Shown here piece after piece: positions 24,219 to 34,520 of a stretch of DNA of 48,577 bases. Positions within the stretch are counted from its first letter, which is position 1. Each line of letters opens with the position of its first letter. The notes under the pieces are model-generated. The model had not been told where the DNA came from. It did no database searches and was given only the letters and a program-made list of their open reading frames with translations. The DNA lies in the NCBI GenBank assembly GCA_018242525.1, contig JAFEBS010000077.1, positions 1-48,577 of the forward strand, read 5' to 3'. Source of the stretch: Planctomycetota bacterium. Its GTDB lineage: Bacteria; Planctomycetota; Planctomycetia; Planctomycetales; Planctomycetaceae. The translations under genes and the position numbers were made by a program.

Positions 24219-27200
24219 TTACTCGGATTTCGACTTCTCTGGAGGCCCAATCTCAATCGACCCTGTGCCCAACCTGCCTCCATCAGTGGTATTTCCATAG
24301 CCACCTTGAATAGTGATTTGCAAAGCGCAATTGGGCAGAGGAATGCACACCTTCGCTCCGATACTCTGGCAATATTCAGAGTATGGCTCGCCAGCAGGGT
24401 AATACCAACCAGGAATTACTTTAGGACGGCTCTTCCCTTTGTTGAGTAAATCTTCCAGAAACTTCAAAGTCTCAGGATCTGTTGGGACATCTGGTAGCGG
24501 TATGTTTCGGAACCGATTGTCTTGGATCGGTCCTACAAAAGGTTCCACAACCGGCGGAGTGGGGACAGTGGAAAGTATTGGTCCACCCGGCCAACCCTCC
24601 GTTCCCGGAGAAGGAGGAACTCCATCGTCCGGAGGAGAAGGAGATGGCGGAATATACGGATACGAGGTAGGCGGAACATAAGGAGGTGGAACATAAGGAG
24701 AAGGAGCAGGAGGAATCCCGTTGCCGTCAAGCTGCAACAGACCGAAAGCATCAGTAAGAGTGACGGCTTGATTTTTTACATAGGCATAGAGATTGAATCC
24801 GGCAAGATATTCGATCGGATCTCTAGTCAACCACACCCCCAAAGTCGGGTTGTAGTACCGATTCCTGACATAAAAGTGCTCAGTCCCGGGGTCGAACTGA
24901 TAACCGGAATACAGGGTGTCCCATGAGTAGATGCTGGCCGATTGTGGCACAAATGTGGGCGACAGGAATGTGATACTACCGTATGGGGCATACTCATAAC
25001 GTTCCTGTGTGGCACCGAGCGTGTCGACAATGGCGGTTGTATCCCACGTGGCATCTTGGCAAGCGTAGAATCTCTCATCAAGAATCTCGCTGACCGAACG
25101 ATCACGCACGATCAATGCGTCATAGTGCTGGGTGCCCCAGACAAATTGGCGATCAGGATCTACATTTTCGGGGTCTGTCCCCAATCGCTCTTCAATATCC
25201 TGCCAGTCGTCGGTGAAGTATGCGTGGCGAGTTTCTGACAACGATCCTGAGGTGTAACTGAGCATAGTAATTCGGTAATTACGGCCGTCATACCGGTTTT
25301 CCTGGACCGTATCGTCCGTGATTGCGTCCGACAATTTCACCAACCGATTCCATGCATCGTATTTACCCGCGAAGGATTGTGCGGGATCGGCGGGCTGCGG
25401 TTCAGTTGTCATGTTCCCGACCGCGTCGTATTCGGGATCTGCCCAAGTAGTACCTGTCGTGTTAGTGATATTCGTTATCTCGTTGACGGGACTCGTCGTA
25501 CGCGCTTGCACCATGGACCAAGTGCCTCCGCCAGTACCATCCTGTTGGAAGCCCGACCAATTGCCGGTGCTATCCAGCGACCAGCATTGAGCGAATTGAA
25601 GAGTGGTGATCGCTGTATGAGTTCCATTCAGCGTGCCACGCTCGGCGGTACTCACTCGTTGGAGGCCGTCATTTCCGTACAGCCAGTCGTAATGCTGAGC
25701 TGGATCGGACGGGTTTTCACGCCAAATTCGGGAAGAAGCCCGATTGTAACCATATTGCACGCGTGACAAGTCTGTATTGCTCGCGCTATTTCTCCAGCGA
25801 ATGTCGCGAATCCTGCTGAACAGATCAAGACCGGCGTAGATATCGCCGGTGATCGGATCGTCAGTCCCTGTTACACTGACTAACGTGTATTCGAGCGTGG
25901 CCTCCGGAGATTGTTGTGTCACAACATCACTCAGTCCCAAGTAGCTGTAATCAGCGAGATGCGTTGACGAAAGGTCGTCATCAATGCGACTCGCAATCCG
26001 GCTTACAGCATCATCTATTCCTGCCGTCGGACCGTAATCATATGCCACGGACCGCCCGTTGGGATAGATCAACATCGTCGGACGAACTGTGTTCGCGTAG
26101 CCGTCAGAATATTCGACCTGGACGCTCGGTGTGGCAGATGTATTCACTGCTCCCGAGTGAGACTGATACGTCTGAATCGATTGACTGAAGCTGTTGTAAG
26201 TCCACTGGGTCTCATTGACGACAGTTCCAGATCCGACTGTCGCGGAACTAAATGAGGTCACGCGGTCGATAAGGCCGCGAACTTCGTAGTTTTGCTCCAG
26301 GCGTAGCACTGCATCGTCGACGCCGCTGCCCAACGTCATGATACGATCTTGTGACAAACGACCGAGTAAGTCGTAGTCGTACTGATGAGCTGTCCCATTC
26401 TGATCAGTAAGTCCTGTTCGCTGAGCCTGTCGGTTGTAAGTGTACCAAACCTGATCGCTGCCGCTGACCGAACCGGGATAGGCAATCGAACGTAACAACA
26501 GACTCGTCGAGACATCAGAATCATCCAGTGTCGTTCCGTAAGCATAAGTCGTCGTCTGATTGCCAGTTGAGGTATTGATCACCTCAAGCGTCGCCAACAA
26601 GCTGTCCGAAGTGTAGGACAGGTTTGTGGTGCGGTTTGTGTCGTCCGAAGGCGAGCAACTTCCAGCTCCGGAACTGCTACTGGATAAAGATGAGGAAGGG
26701 CTTGTAGCGACATAGTTCTCGACCTTGCTAATGCGACGGCCTGCGTCGTCATAAGTAAGCACGGTGACTGCACCCATGGGATCAATTGCTGAGAGGACGA
26801 GACCAGCGTCGCCAATTACAATCGTTTTGATGAGAACTGTATCGGACCGAGCGGGTGTACAGACTGGCCTGATGAGAGGGGTGCCTCCGTTCGTGCCGTA
26901 GTCTGCTGATCTGGTGATTCGGCCGATCGGATCGGGCCATGTTGCGCGATAAATCACACGCGCCTTCGGAACCGTTTCGGGGTCACGGAGCGCGCCAGTT
27001 TGGCTGTCCGGAGCATTATGATAGCGTTTTCTCGTGGTCTCCTGTATGACGTTGGTTGCATCGTCATAGAGGGTTTCTATCTGCTCGAGAATCACATCAT
27101 CCGCGACCGTGAAAGCGTCCGCGTAAGTGGATTCATCCAAATCGTATCCACGATATTCGGCCACGAGCCGGCCCAGGCTGTCGAAAGTGGTCTTGGTGAA

Positions 27201-30200
27201 TAGGCTTGAGCCAGAGGGCAGCGACTTAACAAGATTGTCTCCTGCGTCGTACCAGTTGTTGTCTATCAAACTGTTGCCGACAGTTCCCGTTGCAGGATTA
27301 ACACCATAGCGAATAGTCTGATATACGCGGCCACGGTTGTCGAAATTCGTCGCTGATTGTGCAATCAGGTTTCCTGACGCAGTCGTGTCATACCGTTGGC
27401 GAATCACGATGCGGTTGAGGTTGTCGTAGGTCTGATTTTCGAAGAAATCGATCTCGCCATCCGTTGTAACTCTTCGGTTGCGGAAGTCGTAAGTCATTGA
27501 GGTGACTCGATTGACGGTCGTGTCAACGGCCAGGGATTGCTGGGTTAGATTGCCGTCACCGCTATCACCTCCATTGTCGTATTCATTTGCAGTGATCAGC
27601 ACCATGTTGTTGTCGGGATCAGTGCCGCCACCGGTTGGATCGCTTTCAGTCGCGCCGTCATCGTTTGTCCCGACATAACTTGCCATCACCAAGCCGCGAG
27701 GATCGAAGACGAGATCCGTAATTGTTCCTCCCGGCGTTACGATGCGATTTCTACGTCTCATCACGTCATAGCCATAGTCAGTCTGATCGTAGTTCGTCCC
27801 TGGACTTCCTTCCCCGGTGGCTGGGATGGTGTGATAGACTCGTTGGGATTCCAGCAGGCAGCAGTCAGTGTATTGATACGTGGTCAATCGAACATATGTC
27901 CCTTGTGGGAATGCGGAGGTTATACCACCCGCATTCGAAACAACGTCGGCGAGAGATCCACTCGTGCTGGTGGAAGCGGAATCGATGTTCTCCAGTTTCT
28001 TGCCCCCGGCATCAAGAACGAGTAGTGAGACTGGATTGACGAGCTCACAATAAGGCTCGGGTGAGTCGATCACCTGATAACCCAATCCTGTGGCAAGTTG
28101 ATGCTCAACATCCTCAAACACTGTCCACTTTGCAGGGCGAATCGTTGTCGCAACGCCGTTCAAATCGATCTGGTGAACCGGTCCCAGTGACTGTACGGTG
28201 CGCCCCACTTCATCAACGACGAAATCTGAGACCAGATTCAGTCCAGCACCTAAAAGTGTCTCCCATCCCGTTGGGGCTCCAAGGACAATTGACGTATCGA
28301 CATCGTCGATTCGTTGAACTAAACCGCCTGTAGCCAAATCGAAAGCCTGTCGAGTAATCGTACCGCGTTCATCTGTGAGCCAGATCGGTTGATTCCAAAT
28401 GTCAAAATAGGTCTTCCTCGTTGCTGCAACGCCTGATCCATTCTGGTCGGTCGGTACCACAGGCAACGTCGTTGTCTGCTGTTGGATCTGAGCCGTACCT
28501 GGATAGAACGTGTAGTCGTAGCTCGTCTCAATGTCGCCTGTTGAATCGTCATTGCGGTAGGCTGTTTGATTTGCGACGAAGTAGAATGCTGTACTGCCGA
28601 CGGTCTGTGCCAAATATTCTACGGTGGCAAGCGTAATGGGATCGCCGCTGGCACCTTGCTGGATCTTCCGGGAGGCGACATAGCCTTCTGCAGCACCGCT
28701 GCCGGATGCTGTGTAGTATTCCGTCAAGGAAATCAGGCCATCGTGATCGCGAAGGTTGATCGCCAGATCCGAGTGGGCATCGTCGTAGCCGATGACCGCC
28801 GAAGGAGTGGCTTGCCACAGCAGCCGGCCCTGGTCATCGTAGTTGAATGCATTGATCCAGTGATCTGTTCCTGATGTGAAATCTTGGACCAGCGGTAAGC
28901 CGAGCACGTTGCTGTAAACAATGTTCTGGCTTTCATCGGGGAGCGTCTCAACTGTCTTCGTCGCCCAGACATTCTTGTCTGTCGAAGATGTACCGGCCGT
29001 ATAGTCGAATGTAAACGTTTGAGAAGCGCCGTCGACCTGTTCGAGAACCGCACGTTGCTGCGTGTCATACTCGAAGTAATTGTCAGCGAACATGGCGATT
29101 GTTGCATTGGATACAGTCAGCGGGTCATATCCATTCGCAACCATTTTCTCGTACGTCGCAGGTTCGACGACGTATCGCAGTCCGTGCGCGAATCCGTTGG
29201 GGTCACCTGCTTGATAGTAACGGTAGTACTTGATTTCGCCGGTGGCCCAACCTGCGGCTACCGGGAACTGCCTTTGCATCCGCTTGAGGTCACCGTCGCT
29301 GCCGAAATCGTCACCGGCTTCATAGTACTCGTAGGCTGCCTGGAGAATATCCTCCCAGCCGAAACGACTTCGCTGCCTTCTCAGTGTTACGGAAGTCACG
29401 CGGTGGTTCTCATATTGGTAGAGGTACGCATTTGTGACCGGTTGCCCATCTTCGGATCCAAGCTGGTTGATTTGGGCGATGCTGCCGTCTGGGGTATAGG
29501 CTGTGACCTCCGTCACATTGCCAGTCGGTGACAACTGTCGGACGAAAGCGCCTTGCAGCGTCGACGCAACAGTGAAATCCTGAAACTCATTGACGCTCCC
29601 GTCAGGGAATGTCAGCACGTAGACCTGACCAACGCTATCGTGTGTGAGAATGGATTTAGTGCCGTATCGACCGACGAATTTGGTTCCATTCCAATCAAAC
29701 CACAGCGTTCCCTGAGTGCCACGGACGATGGCGATGCTACTAGGACTTCCCTGCTGCTGTGCAAACGGCCAATTGAGCACCAGCCAATTGTAACCTTGGC
29801 CGTAATCGCCACTCGCCGCTGCCTGGTTGGAATAGGTGCGGGTGTGACTCCAGTTTGTTCCGAATCCCGGCGACGAAATATCAACCGATGAAAGAATGAC
29901 TTCGCCCGAACCGTACAGAACGGGTCGAGGACTCGCTCGTCCAGGAGTCGGTGGAACGGCAGGATTATCGCCGCTAAGAATTCCACCTCCTGTGCTTGCA
30001 GCCCCCGTCGGTTGCAACCCGCCAGATGCAGTTCCGCTGGAGGTACCTGAACCACCGCTTCCAGAAGATCCACCGCCGGGTGTCAGAGGGCAATCACATG
30101 GCGGCGCGGGCGGGGGAGTCTGGTCGCAGGGAGGGCAGGGGTCAATCTGGATTTGAGGTCCCGAACTGCTCGAAGACCGACTGGAACTGCTTGATCCCGA

Positions 30201-30824
30201 TGAGTTGGAACCGGACGACATCGACGAGGAGGATTGTGGGGACTCAGAAGAGGAACTCTGCGATGTGTTGGACTCGCTCGACGACGACAGGGAACTCGAA
30301 GGCGAAACTGTCGATGAGGAGGAAGACTCTGGAGGCACTCCAGAGGTGCTGGATGAAGACGAACTATCCGACGACGTTGAATTGCTTGAAAGCGACGAGG
30401 AGGGGCTCGATGTCGAACTGTCACTGGATGTCGATGTTTGCGAAGACGAACTATTGCCTGACGTACTTGATGACGGGGTGATACCCGAACTGCTGGAATC
30501 GCTGCCGGCCGACCCCGAGGATGGCGTTGAACTGGAGCCCGACGTTTGTGAGCTATCCGAGCCGCTGGATCCAGAAGTCACACTGCTGAAACTGGAATCC
30601 GATGAAGAACTGACTGATACACTCGATCCAGAAATCTGCGAACTCTGCGATGTACTGGAGCCGGAAGGCAAGCTACTGAAACTAGAGTCCGAAGACGAAC
30701 TCACCGATTCGATCGACGATGCACTTGAATAGCTGCTAAGCGAGTCGCTTGAATAGCTGGATGTCAGGCTTTGTGATGAAGGAACTTCACTGCTGGGGGA
30801 GGCGCTGCTGCTATCGTTTGGCAT
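24219..30824 (-). CDS. Giant Ser-rich Rhs/YD-repeat protein
   Basis: About 2201 residues from ATG 30824, which has AAGGA upstream; the open frame further upstream is low-quality. Residues 5-221 are mostly Ser, with two related blocks (SSSSDSSFSSLPSGSSTSQS at about 42 and SSSSDSSFSSVTSGSSGSDS at about 72). A Cys/Pro linker (DPCPPCDQTPPPAPPCDCP) follows. The planctomycete-style start of the repeat region is GRASPRPVLYGSGEVILSS. Many YD repeats of the form YDxxGRLxxxxD fill the rest. The Rhs core ends with RYYNPTLGVWLTRDPIEYLA then LYAYVKNQAVTLTDAFGL near residue 2030. The unique tip of about 160 residues is first Pro/Tyr-rich, then Cys-containing. It has no toxin motif I recognise. No signal peptide is visible. 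Rhs proteins form a closed beta shell around their C-terminal tip and mostly act in cell-cell contact. Confidence 0.9.
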   Translation of the reverse strand: MPNDSSSASPSSEVPSSQSLTSSYSSDSLSSYSSASSIESVSSSSDSSFSSLPSGSSTSQSSQISGSSVSVSSSSDSSFSSVTSGSSGSDSSQTSGSSSTPSSGSAGSDSSSSGITPSSSTSGNSSSSQTSTSSDSSTSSPSSSLSSNSTSSDSSSSSSTSGVPPESSSSSTVSPSSSLSSSSESNTSQSSSSESPQSSSSMSSGSNSSGSSSSSRSSSSSGPQIQIDPCPPCDQTPPPAPPCDCPLTPGGGSSGSGGSGTSSGTASGGLQPTGAASTGGGILSGDNPAVPPTPGRASPRPVLYGSGEVILSSVDISSPGFGTNWSHTRTYSNQAAASGDYGQGYNWLVLNWPFAQQQGSPSSIAIVRGTQGTLWFDWNGTKFVGRYGTKSILTHDSVGQVYVLTFPDGSVNEFQDFTVASTLQGAFVRQLSPTGNVTEVTAYTPDGSIAQINQLGSEDGQPVTNAYLYQYENHRVTSVTLRRQRSRFGWEDILQAAYEYYEAGDDFGSDGDLKRMQRQFPVAAGWATGEIKYYRYYQAGDPNGFAHGLRYVVEPATYEKMVANGYDPLTVSNATIAMFADNYFEYDTQQRAVLEQVDGASQTFTFDYTAGTSSTDKNVWATKTVETLPDESQNIVYSNVLGLPLVQDFTSGTDHWINAFNYDDQGRLLWQATPSAVIGYDDAHSDLAINLRDHDGLISLTEYYTASGSGAAEGYVASRKIQQGASGDPITLATVEYLAQTVGSTAFYFVANQTAYRNDDSTGDIETSYDYTFYPGTAQIQQQTTTLPVVPTDQNGSGVAATRKTYFDIWNQPIWLTDERGTITRQAFDLATGGLVQRIDDVDTSIVLGAPTGWETLLGAGLNLVSDFVVDEVGRTVQSLGPVHQIDLNGVATTIRPAKWTVFEDVEHQLATGLGYQVIDSPEPYCELVNPVSLLVLDAGGKKLENIDSASTSTSGSLADVVSNAGGITSAFPQGTYVRLTTYQYTDCCLLESQRVYHTIPATGEGSPGTNYDQTDYGYDVMRRRNRIVTPGGTITDLVFDPRGLVMASYVGTNDDGATESDPTGGGTDPDNNMVLITANEYDNGGDSGDGNLTQQSLAVDTTVNRVTSMTYDFRNRRVTTDGEIDFFENQTYDNLNRIVIRQRYDTTASGNLIAQSATNFDNRGRVYQTIRYGVNPATGTVGNSLIDNNWYDAGDNLVKSLPSGSSLFTKTTFDSLGRLVAEYRGYDLDESTYADAFTVADDVILEQIETLYDDATNVIQETTRKRYHNAPDSQTGALRDPETVPKARVIYRATWPDPIGRITRSADYGTNGGTPLIRPVCTPARSDTVLIKTIVIGDAGLVLSAIDPMGAVTVLTYDDAGRRISKVENYVATSPSSSLSSSSSGAGSCSPSDDTNRTTNLSYTSDSLLATLEVINTSTGNQTTTYAYGTTLDDSDVSTSLLLRSIAYPGSVSGSDQVWYTYNRQAQRTGLTDQNGTAHQYDYDLLGRLSQDRIMTLGSGVDDAVLRLEQNYEVRGLIDRVTSFSSATVGSGTVVNETQWTYNSFSQSIQTYQSHSGAVNTSATPSVQVEYSDGYANTVRPTMLIYPNGRSVAYDYGPTAGIDDAVSRIASRIDDDLSSTHLADYSYLGLSDVVTQQSPEATLEYTLVSVTGTDDPITGDIYAGLDLFSRIRDIRWRNSASNTDLSRVQYGYNRASSRIWRENPSDPAQHYDWLYGNDGLQRVSTAERGTLNGTHTAITTLQFAQCWSLDSTGNWSGFQQDGTGGGTWSMVQARTTSPVNEITNITNTTGTTWADPEYDAVGNMTTEPQPADPAQSFAGKYDAWNRLVKLSDAITDDTVQENRYDGRNYRITMLSYTSGSLSETRHAYFTDDWQDIEERLGTDPENVDPDRQFVWGTQHYDALIVRDRSVSEILDERFYACQDATWDTTAIVDTLGATQERYEYAPYGSITFLSPTFVPQSASIYSWDTLYSGYQFDPGTEHFYVRNRYYNPTLGVWLTRDPIEYLAGFNLYAYVKNQAVTLTDAFGLLQLDGNGIPPAPSPYVPPPYVPPTSYPYIPPSPSPPDDGVPPSPGTEGWPGGPILSTVPTPPVVEPFVGPIQDNRFRNIPLPDVPTDPETLKFLEDLLNKGKSRPKVIPGWYYPAGEPYSEYCQSIGAKVCIPLPNCALQITIQGGYGNTTDGGRLGTGSIEIGPPEKSKSE
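30162..30812 (-). repeat. Serine-coding low-complexity tract in the Rhs gene
   Basis: About 217 codons of which well over half encode Ser, with interspersed Thr, Gly, Asp and Gln. Ser codons of different types are mixed, so this is not simple DNA slippage of one codon. A roughly 30-residue unit is repeated near residues 42-70 and 72-100. Such regions in surface proteins are often heavily O-glycosylated. Confidence 0.8.
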
Positions 30825-30898
30825 CGATCCGTCCTTGAAAAAAGCCAAAGTTTCAAATCGTGAAGATGTAGCAAGCGGCCTGAGGGGTCGACACTTGG

Positions 30899-31888
30899 TC
30901 AGGCAGCGTGAGCGGTCAGCGGCAGCAGGGCTCCGCCGTCGTAGTAGCGTTCGATCGCACGGATCACGTCGTGGGGCGAGATCATGTGCATGCATTGGGC
31001 AATCTGAAGCTGAGGATTAATCCTCACCGGATTCAGGCAAAGATTATGGTCCTTGGGATCGTTGTCCCCCACAGGCTGACACCGGCTCTTCCAGCAGCCG
31101 CCCTGGTCACAACAGCGAAGCGCGCCATTGGTGTGCAGATACTGATGATGAGGATAAGCCTCCCAATGCGACGGCTCCCTCCCACCAGCGATCACCACGG
31201 CGGCACGGTTTTTAGGTCTGCCTGGCTTGGTCTCAACGGCCGCCGCCAGATGCATGGCGAAGGTGACGGGACAAACAACCCCATCGGCGTGATACATCAG
31301 CCGGACAAATTGCCGCACATTCGTCTTGCCGATGAGATTGATGACGCCTGTCAGTGGCGGATGCCAGTGATGAGCTTCCCCGCACTGAACAAACTGAATC
31401 CGGCCGCGGAAATGATCGACAACTTCCTGATAGAAGTTGGGATTCCACCATTTCGCGGTGAAGTCGAATTTTCCTCCAGCCATCATGATCCAGAAGGGAC
31501 CTCGGAACCCCGTCTCTTCCACTTGGCTCATCCACGATTTCTCGATTGGGGCGAGATGGATATCACCACGAAACGCTGTCAGCGGGATACGAATTGAAAG
31601 CTGTTGCTCCAGATACTGGACGAATCCATGTATGAAGTGATACGGGGCAGTATTACTCTGATTTATTAGTGGGTAATGCATTTCGATCATCCGTACCGTC
31701 CCCGGCGCGGTGTCAAAGGTCGAAATGTAAGGATTGTGCTCCCATAGCTCCTTCGCGGTTGACTCGACGGCCGTTTCGAACTTGCCGGGGAATGCGCGAT
31801 GGAGATCACGAATTGCCGCCGTCAGCATGACAATATCGCCTGGACTCAGGTGACATTTCAGCAACAAGCGCTGGGGAGAATCCAGCAT
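30899..31888 (-). CDS. Glycosyltransferase family 9-like (heptosyltransferase type)
   Basis: About 329 residues from ATG 31888, with AAGGAGG upstream. The start RLLLKCHLSPGDIVMLTAAI resembles the N terminus of ADP-heptose:LPS heptosyltransferases (xxSxGDxVxxTPAL). A C-terminal Rossmann domain follows, with IMMAGGKFDFTAKWWNPNFY and the INLIGKTNVRQFVRLMYHAD then VCPVTFAMHLAAAV segment. In GT9 enzymes the last of these corresponds to the DSGPMHLAAA donor-binding motif, here altered to VTFAMHLAAA. A Cys/His-rich stretch (RCCDQGGCWKSRC) is unusual. It would transfer a sugar in the cytoplasm. It lies 74 bases upstream of the Rhs gene on the same strand, a likely operon. Confidence 0.8.
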   Translation of the reverse strand: MLDSPQRLLLKCHLSPGDIVMLTAAIRDLHRAFPGKFETAVESTAKELWEHNPYISTFDTAPGTVRMIEMHYPLINQSNTAPYHFIHGFVQYLEQQLSIRIPLTAFRGDIHLAPIEKSWMSQVEETGFRGPFWIMMAGGKFDFTAKWWNPNFYQEVVDHFRGRIQFVQCGEAHHWHPPLTGVINLIGKTNVRQFVRLMYHADGVVCPVTFAMHLAAAVETKPGRPKNRAAVVIAGGREPSHWEAYPHHQYLHTNGALRCCDQGGCWKSRCQPVGDNDPKDHNLCLNPVRINPQLQIAQCMHMISPHDVIRAIERYYDGGALLPLTAHAA

Positions 31889-32312
31889 CCGTGTAGCCCT
31901 CCTTGGCAGCAACTTCCGAGTTGATTTTCAGGTGGAATGCAAAGGGAATACCCTCAATGGTGATGGCTCACAGCGCAACGCATCTATCCTATGAGCACGC
32001 CTTCCACGGATGCTCAGCGGCACTATATTACACAACATCATATCGTGGCATTCCGCGGCGCACCTATTGTGCAACGTGCGGACACAGTACCGATACGAAA
32101 CTTAATGGTCAATGTTATTTCGCTGCGTTCTGAGTCATAATTAATCTTAAAGTTCCGTTATCGAGCGTAGCCTGCATGTGTCTCGTAATTATCACGTTGA
32201 AAATGAACACTCTCTTGCACAGAGCCGATAGTCCGCTATAAAGCGCAACTGAACGCATGCCCTTGCCTCACTCAGACAAAGTGTCGCCTTTCGTCGCTTC
32301 ACGGAATTCTCA
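31889..32312. other. Divergent intergenic region between two glycosylation genes
   Basis: This 424-base region separates the leftward GT9/Rhs/TPR operon from the rightward fusion gene. It is more AT-rich than its neighbours, especially near 32110-32160. It should contain both promoters, but I find no confident -35/-10 pair. No gene is supported. Confidence 0.4.
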
Positions 32313-34469
32313 ATGAAGACTCGCGAAGAGTTCGCAGACTGGCTCGCCGATCGTGGGTTTCTTCGAATGGCTGAGATTGGTGTAGCGGCCGGTGACTTTG
32401 CTCGGCAGGTACTACGTCGATGGGCGGGGACCTACACGATGATAGACGCCTGGGAACATATCACGGACGGTTACGTCAACATCTCGAACGTCTCCAATGC
32501 GGACCACGAGCGAAATTTCAGAAAGGCGCGACAAGTCGCTGCGGAGTTCGCTCCGAGAGTCCAGGTTGTTCGGATGCTTTCAGTCGAAGCGGCGAATTCT
32601 TTTCCGGATGGATTCTTCGATGTTGTCTATCTCGACGCCAATCATTCTTACGAGGCTGTCCTCGCCGATTTGAAGGCATGGGTACCGAAGATTCGCAAGG
32701 ACGGGGTGATAGCCGGGCATGACTATCTTGATGGCGTTCGCTGGGAAGGCGAGTTTGGCGTCAAGAAGGCCGTGACGACGTTCTTTGGACGCTCTCCGGA
32801 TATCGTGACGAGAGAAGAGTGGCCGACTTGGGTTGTCGACCTTGGCGCCAAGAGCAAGAGACCGAGTTCATCGGTCCTCCCGCGGATCGCTCTTCGGCCG
32901 CTGCAGTTCGAAGCGATCAACGAACAGAATGCGGTCGTTCATGTGCGAGCGGCCACCGCACGTGCCCAAATAGCCGTTCCGCCGGATAATCTCACAGGTT
33001 GCGGGATTGTCATTTGTGGAGGTGGCAAATACGCCGCATCGGCATGGGTGACTGCGAGTGTCCTGCGACGTCACGGATGCAAGTTGCCGATTCAACTCTG
33101 GCATCTGGGACCTGAGGAGGTCTCACCAGCCCTCGCACGCGCATTTGCGTCGATTGAGGTGGAGGCAATCGATGCGTACCGAATCACGGAGTGCTTTCCT
33201 CACAAACATCTGTTCGGCTGGGAATTGAAGGCGTATGCCCTGTTGCACTGCCCTTGGCGGCAGGTCATGTTGCTCGATGCGGATAACATTCCGCTCCGGG
33301 ATGTCACGGAACTCTTCAAGGATCCGAACTACCTTCAGCATGGCAGCCTTTTCTGGCCGGATCGCGGCAGATTTGCCGCCGACAACAAGATCTGGCAATT
33401 GACGGGTCTCAAGTACCGCGACGAGGCCGAGTTTGAGACCGGCCAGATGGTGATTGACCGCAAGCGTTGCTGGCGTGAACTAGTCCTATCCAATTGGTTT
33501 AACGAGGAAAGCACGTTCTGGTACCACCATATCCACGGCGATAAAGACACGTTCCGGCTTGCGTGGCGAATGCTAGACACGCCGTACCATGTGATTCCGT
33601 TTGCGGGTACCGCTCCCTGGCCTCTCTTCCATCACAAGGATGCGAAAGAGAAAATTCTGTTCCATCATGGCTACAAGTGGCAACTGCCAGCATCGAAGAA
33701 CGAACCTGTCAGTGATGGCTCACCTCTGAAGCCTCTCTGGGACCACTGCCGTGAATACATGCGACAATTCGAAGTGGTGTCTACCGGCGGGCCGGTGGTT
33801 CGTCCGAGGGGTGGGACAGCGAAGCAATCGAATACCGTGGTGCTTCAATTTGGTAATGGCGTGGCCGGGGATATGCTCAACATCAGCCACCCTGTGCATC
33901 ATTCGAGTTGCGCCCGCCATGGCTACGATTTTGTAGTCGAGCATGCTGCGAAGTTGCAGCGACGTCCCTGCTGGGAGAAAGTCCGGATGGTGTTGGAAGC
34001 CATCGATCGAGGATACGAGCATATCATCTGGATTGATGCGGACGCCCTGTGGTTGGGTCAGAAGCCGTTGCTCGATTGCTGGCAGGGCGCGCCCGATGAT
34101 GCCTGGATTGCCGCGACCTACCATAGCGGCCCCGGAACGGGCAGCGGGCATTATTACGATCACTTCAACACAGGCGTATTCTTCCTGAAAAACCAAGCGG
34201 AAGGCGTTAAGGAGTTGGTGAACAGTTGGTTCGAGGCAAGCGATGAAAATCATCCCTGGGGTGAACAGCATGCCTTTCACAAGGTGATTCAAAAGCAGGA
34301 GCATCGATTTCATGCGCTCGGCCACGCGTGGAACAGCGTGCAATGGCTTTCACAGTACCGCGCAGAAGATCCGTACATCGTGGCTTGGCACGGTCAGGGA
34401 CATCATGCCTACGATGGCATTCGCCAATACGCAGAGAAACTGTGGTCGACTAAACAGGCAGAATGCTGA
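32313..34469 (+). CDS. Three-domain fusion: SAM methyltransferase plus two glycosyltransferase domains
   Basis: 718 residues from ATG 32313. Residues 1-180 are a class I SAM methyltransferase: RMAEIGVAAGDFARQVLR for motif I, FDVVYLDANHSYEAVLADL for motif II, and GVIAGHDYLDG. Residues of about 220-460 resemble a mannosyltransferase-type GT-A domain: GIVICGGGKYAASAWVTASV, LPIQLWHLGPEE, and the metal site VMLLDADNIPLRDVTELF. Residues of about 510-700 resemble the galactosyl/mannosyltransferase GMA12/MNN10 group: HSSCARHGYDFVVEH, IIWIDADALWL, then HFNTGVFFLKN. All three active sites look intact. It probably makes and methylates a short glycan. No signal peptide or membrane segment is seen, so it acts in the cytoplasm. 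It is followed directly by another methyltransferase gene. Confidence 0.85.
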   Translation: MKTREEFADWLADRGFLRMAEIGVAAGDFARQVLRRWAGTYTMIDAWEHITDGYVNISNVSNADHERNFRKARQVAAEFAPRVQVVRMLSVEAANSFPDGFFDVVYLDANHSYEAVLADLKAWVPKIRKDGVIAGHDYLDGVRWEGEFGVKKAVTTFFGRSPDIVTREEWPTWVVDLGAKSKRPSSSVLPRIALRPLQFEAINEQNAVVHVRAATARAQIAVPPDNLTGCGIVICGGGKYAASAWVTASVLRRHGCKLPIQLWHLGPEEVSPALARAFASIEVEAIDAYRITECFPHKHLFGWELKAYALLHCPWRQVMLLDADNIPLRDVTELFKDPNYLQHGSLFWPDRGRFAADNKIWQLTGLKYRDEAEFETGQMVIDRKRCWRELVLSNWFNEESTFWYHHIHGDKDTFRLAWRMLDTPYHVIPFAGTAPWPLFHHKDAKEKILFHHGYKWQLPASKNEPVSDGSPLKPLWDHCREYMRQFEVVSTGGPVVRPRGGTAKQSNTVVLQFGNGVAGDMLNISHPVHHSSCARHGYDFVVEHAAKLQRRPCWEKVRMVLEAIDRGYEHIIWIDADALWLGQKPLLDCWQGAPDDAWIAATYHSGPGTGSGHYYDHFNTGVFFLKNQAEGVKELVNSWFEASDENHPWGEQHAFHKVIQKQEHRFHALGHAWNSVQWLSQYRAEDPYIVAWHGQGHHAYDGIRQYAEKLWSTKQAEC

Positions 34470-34520
34470 CAAGCCTTGGAATCGCCGAACACGATCTCGC
34501 CCCATCTCGGCCGTGCACAC

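Noticed and set aside
30205..30732. Acidic Asp/Glu-rich open frame on the plus strand
   Set aside because: It is the antisense shadow of the Ser codons of the Rhs gene and has no ribosome-binding site.
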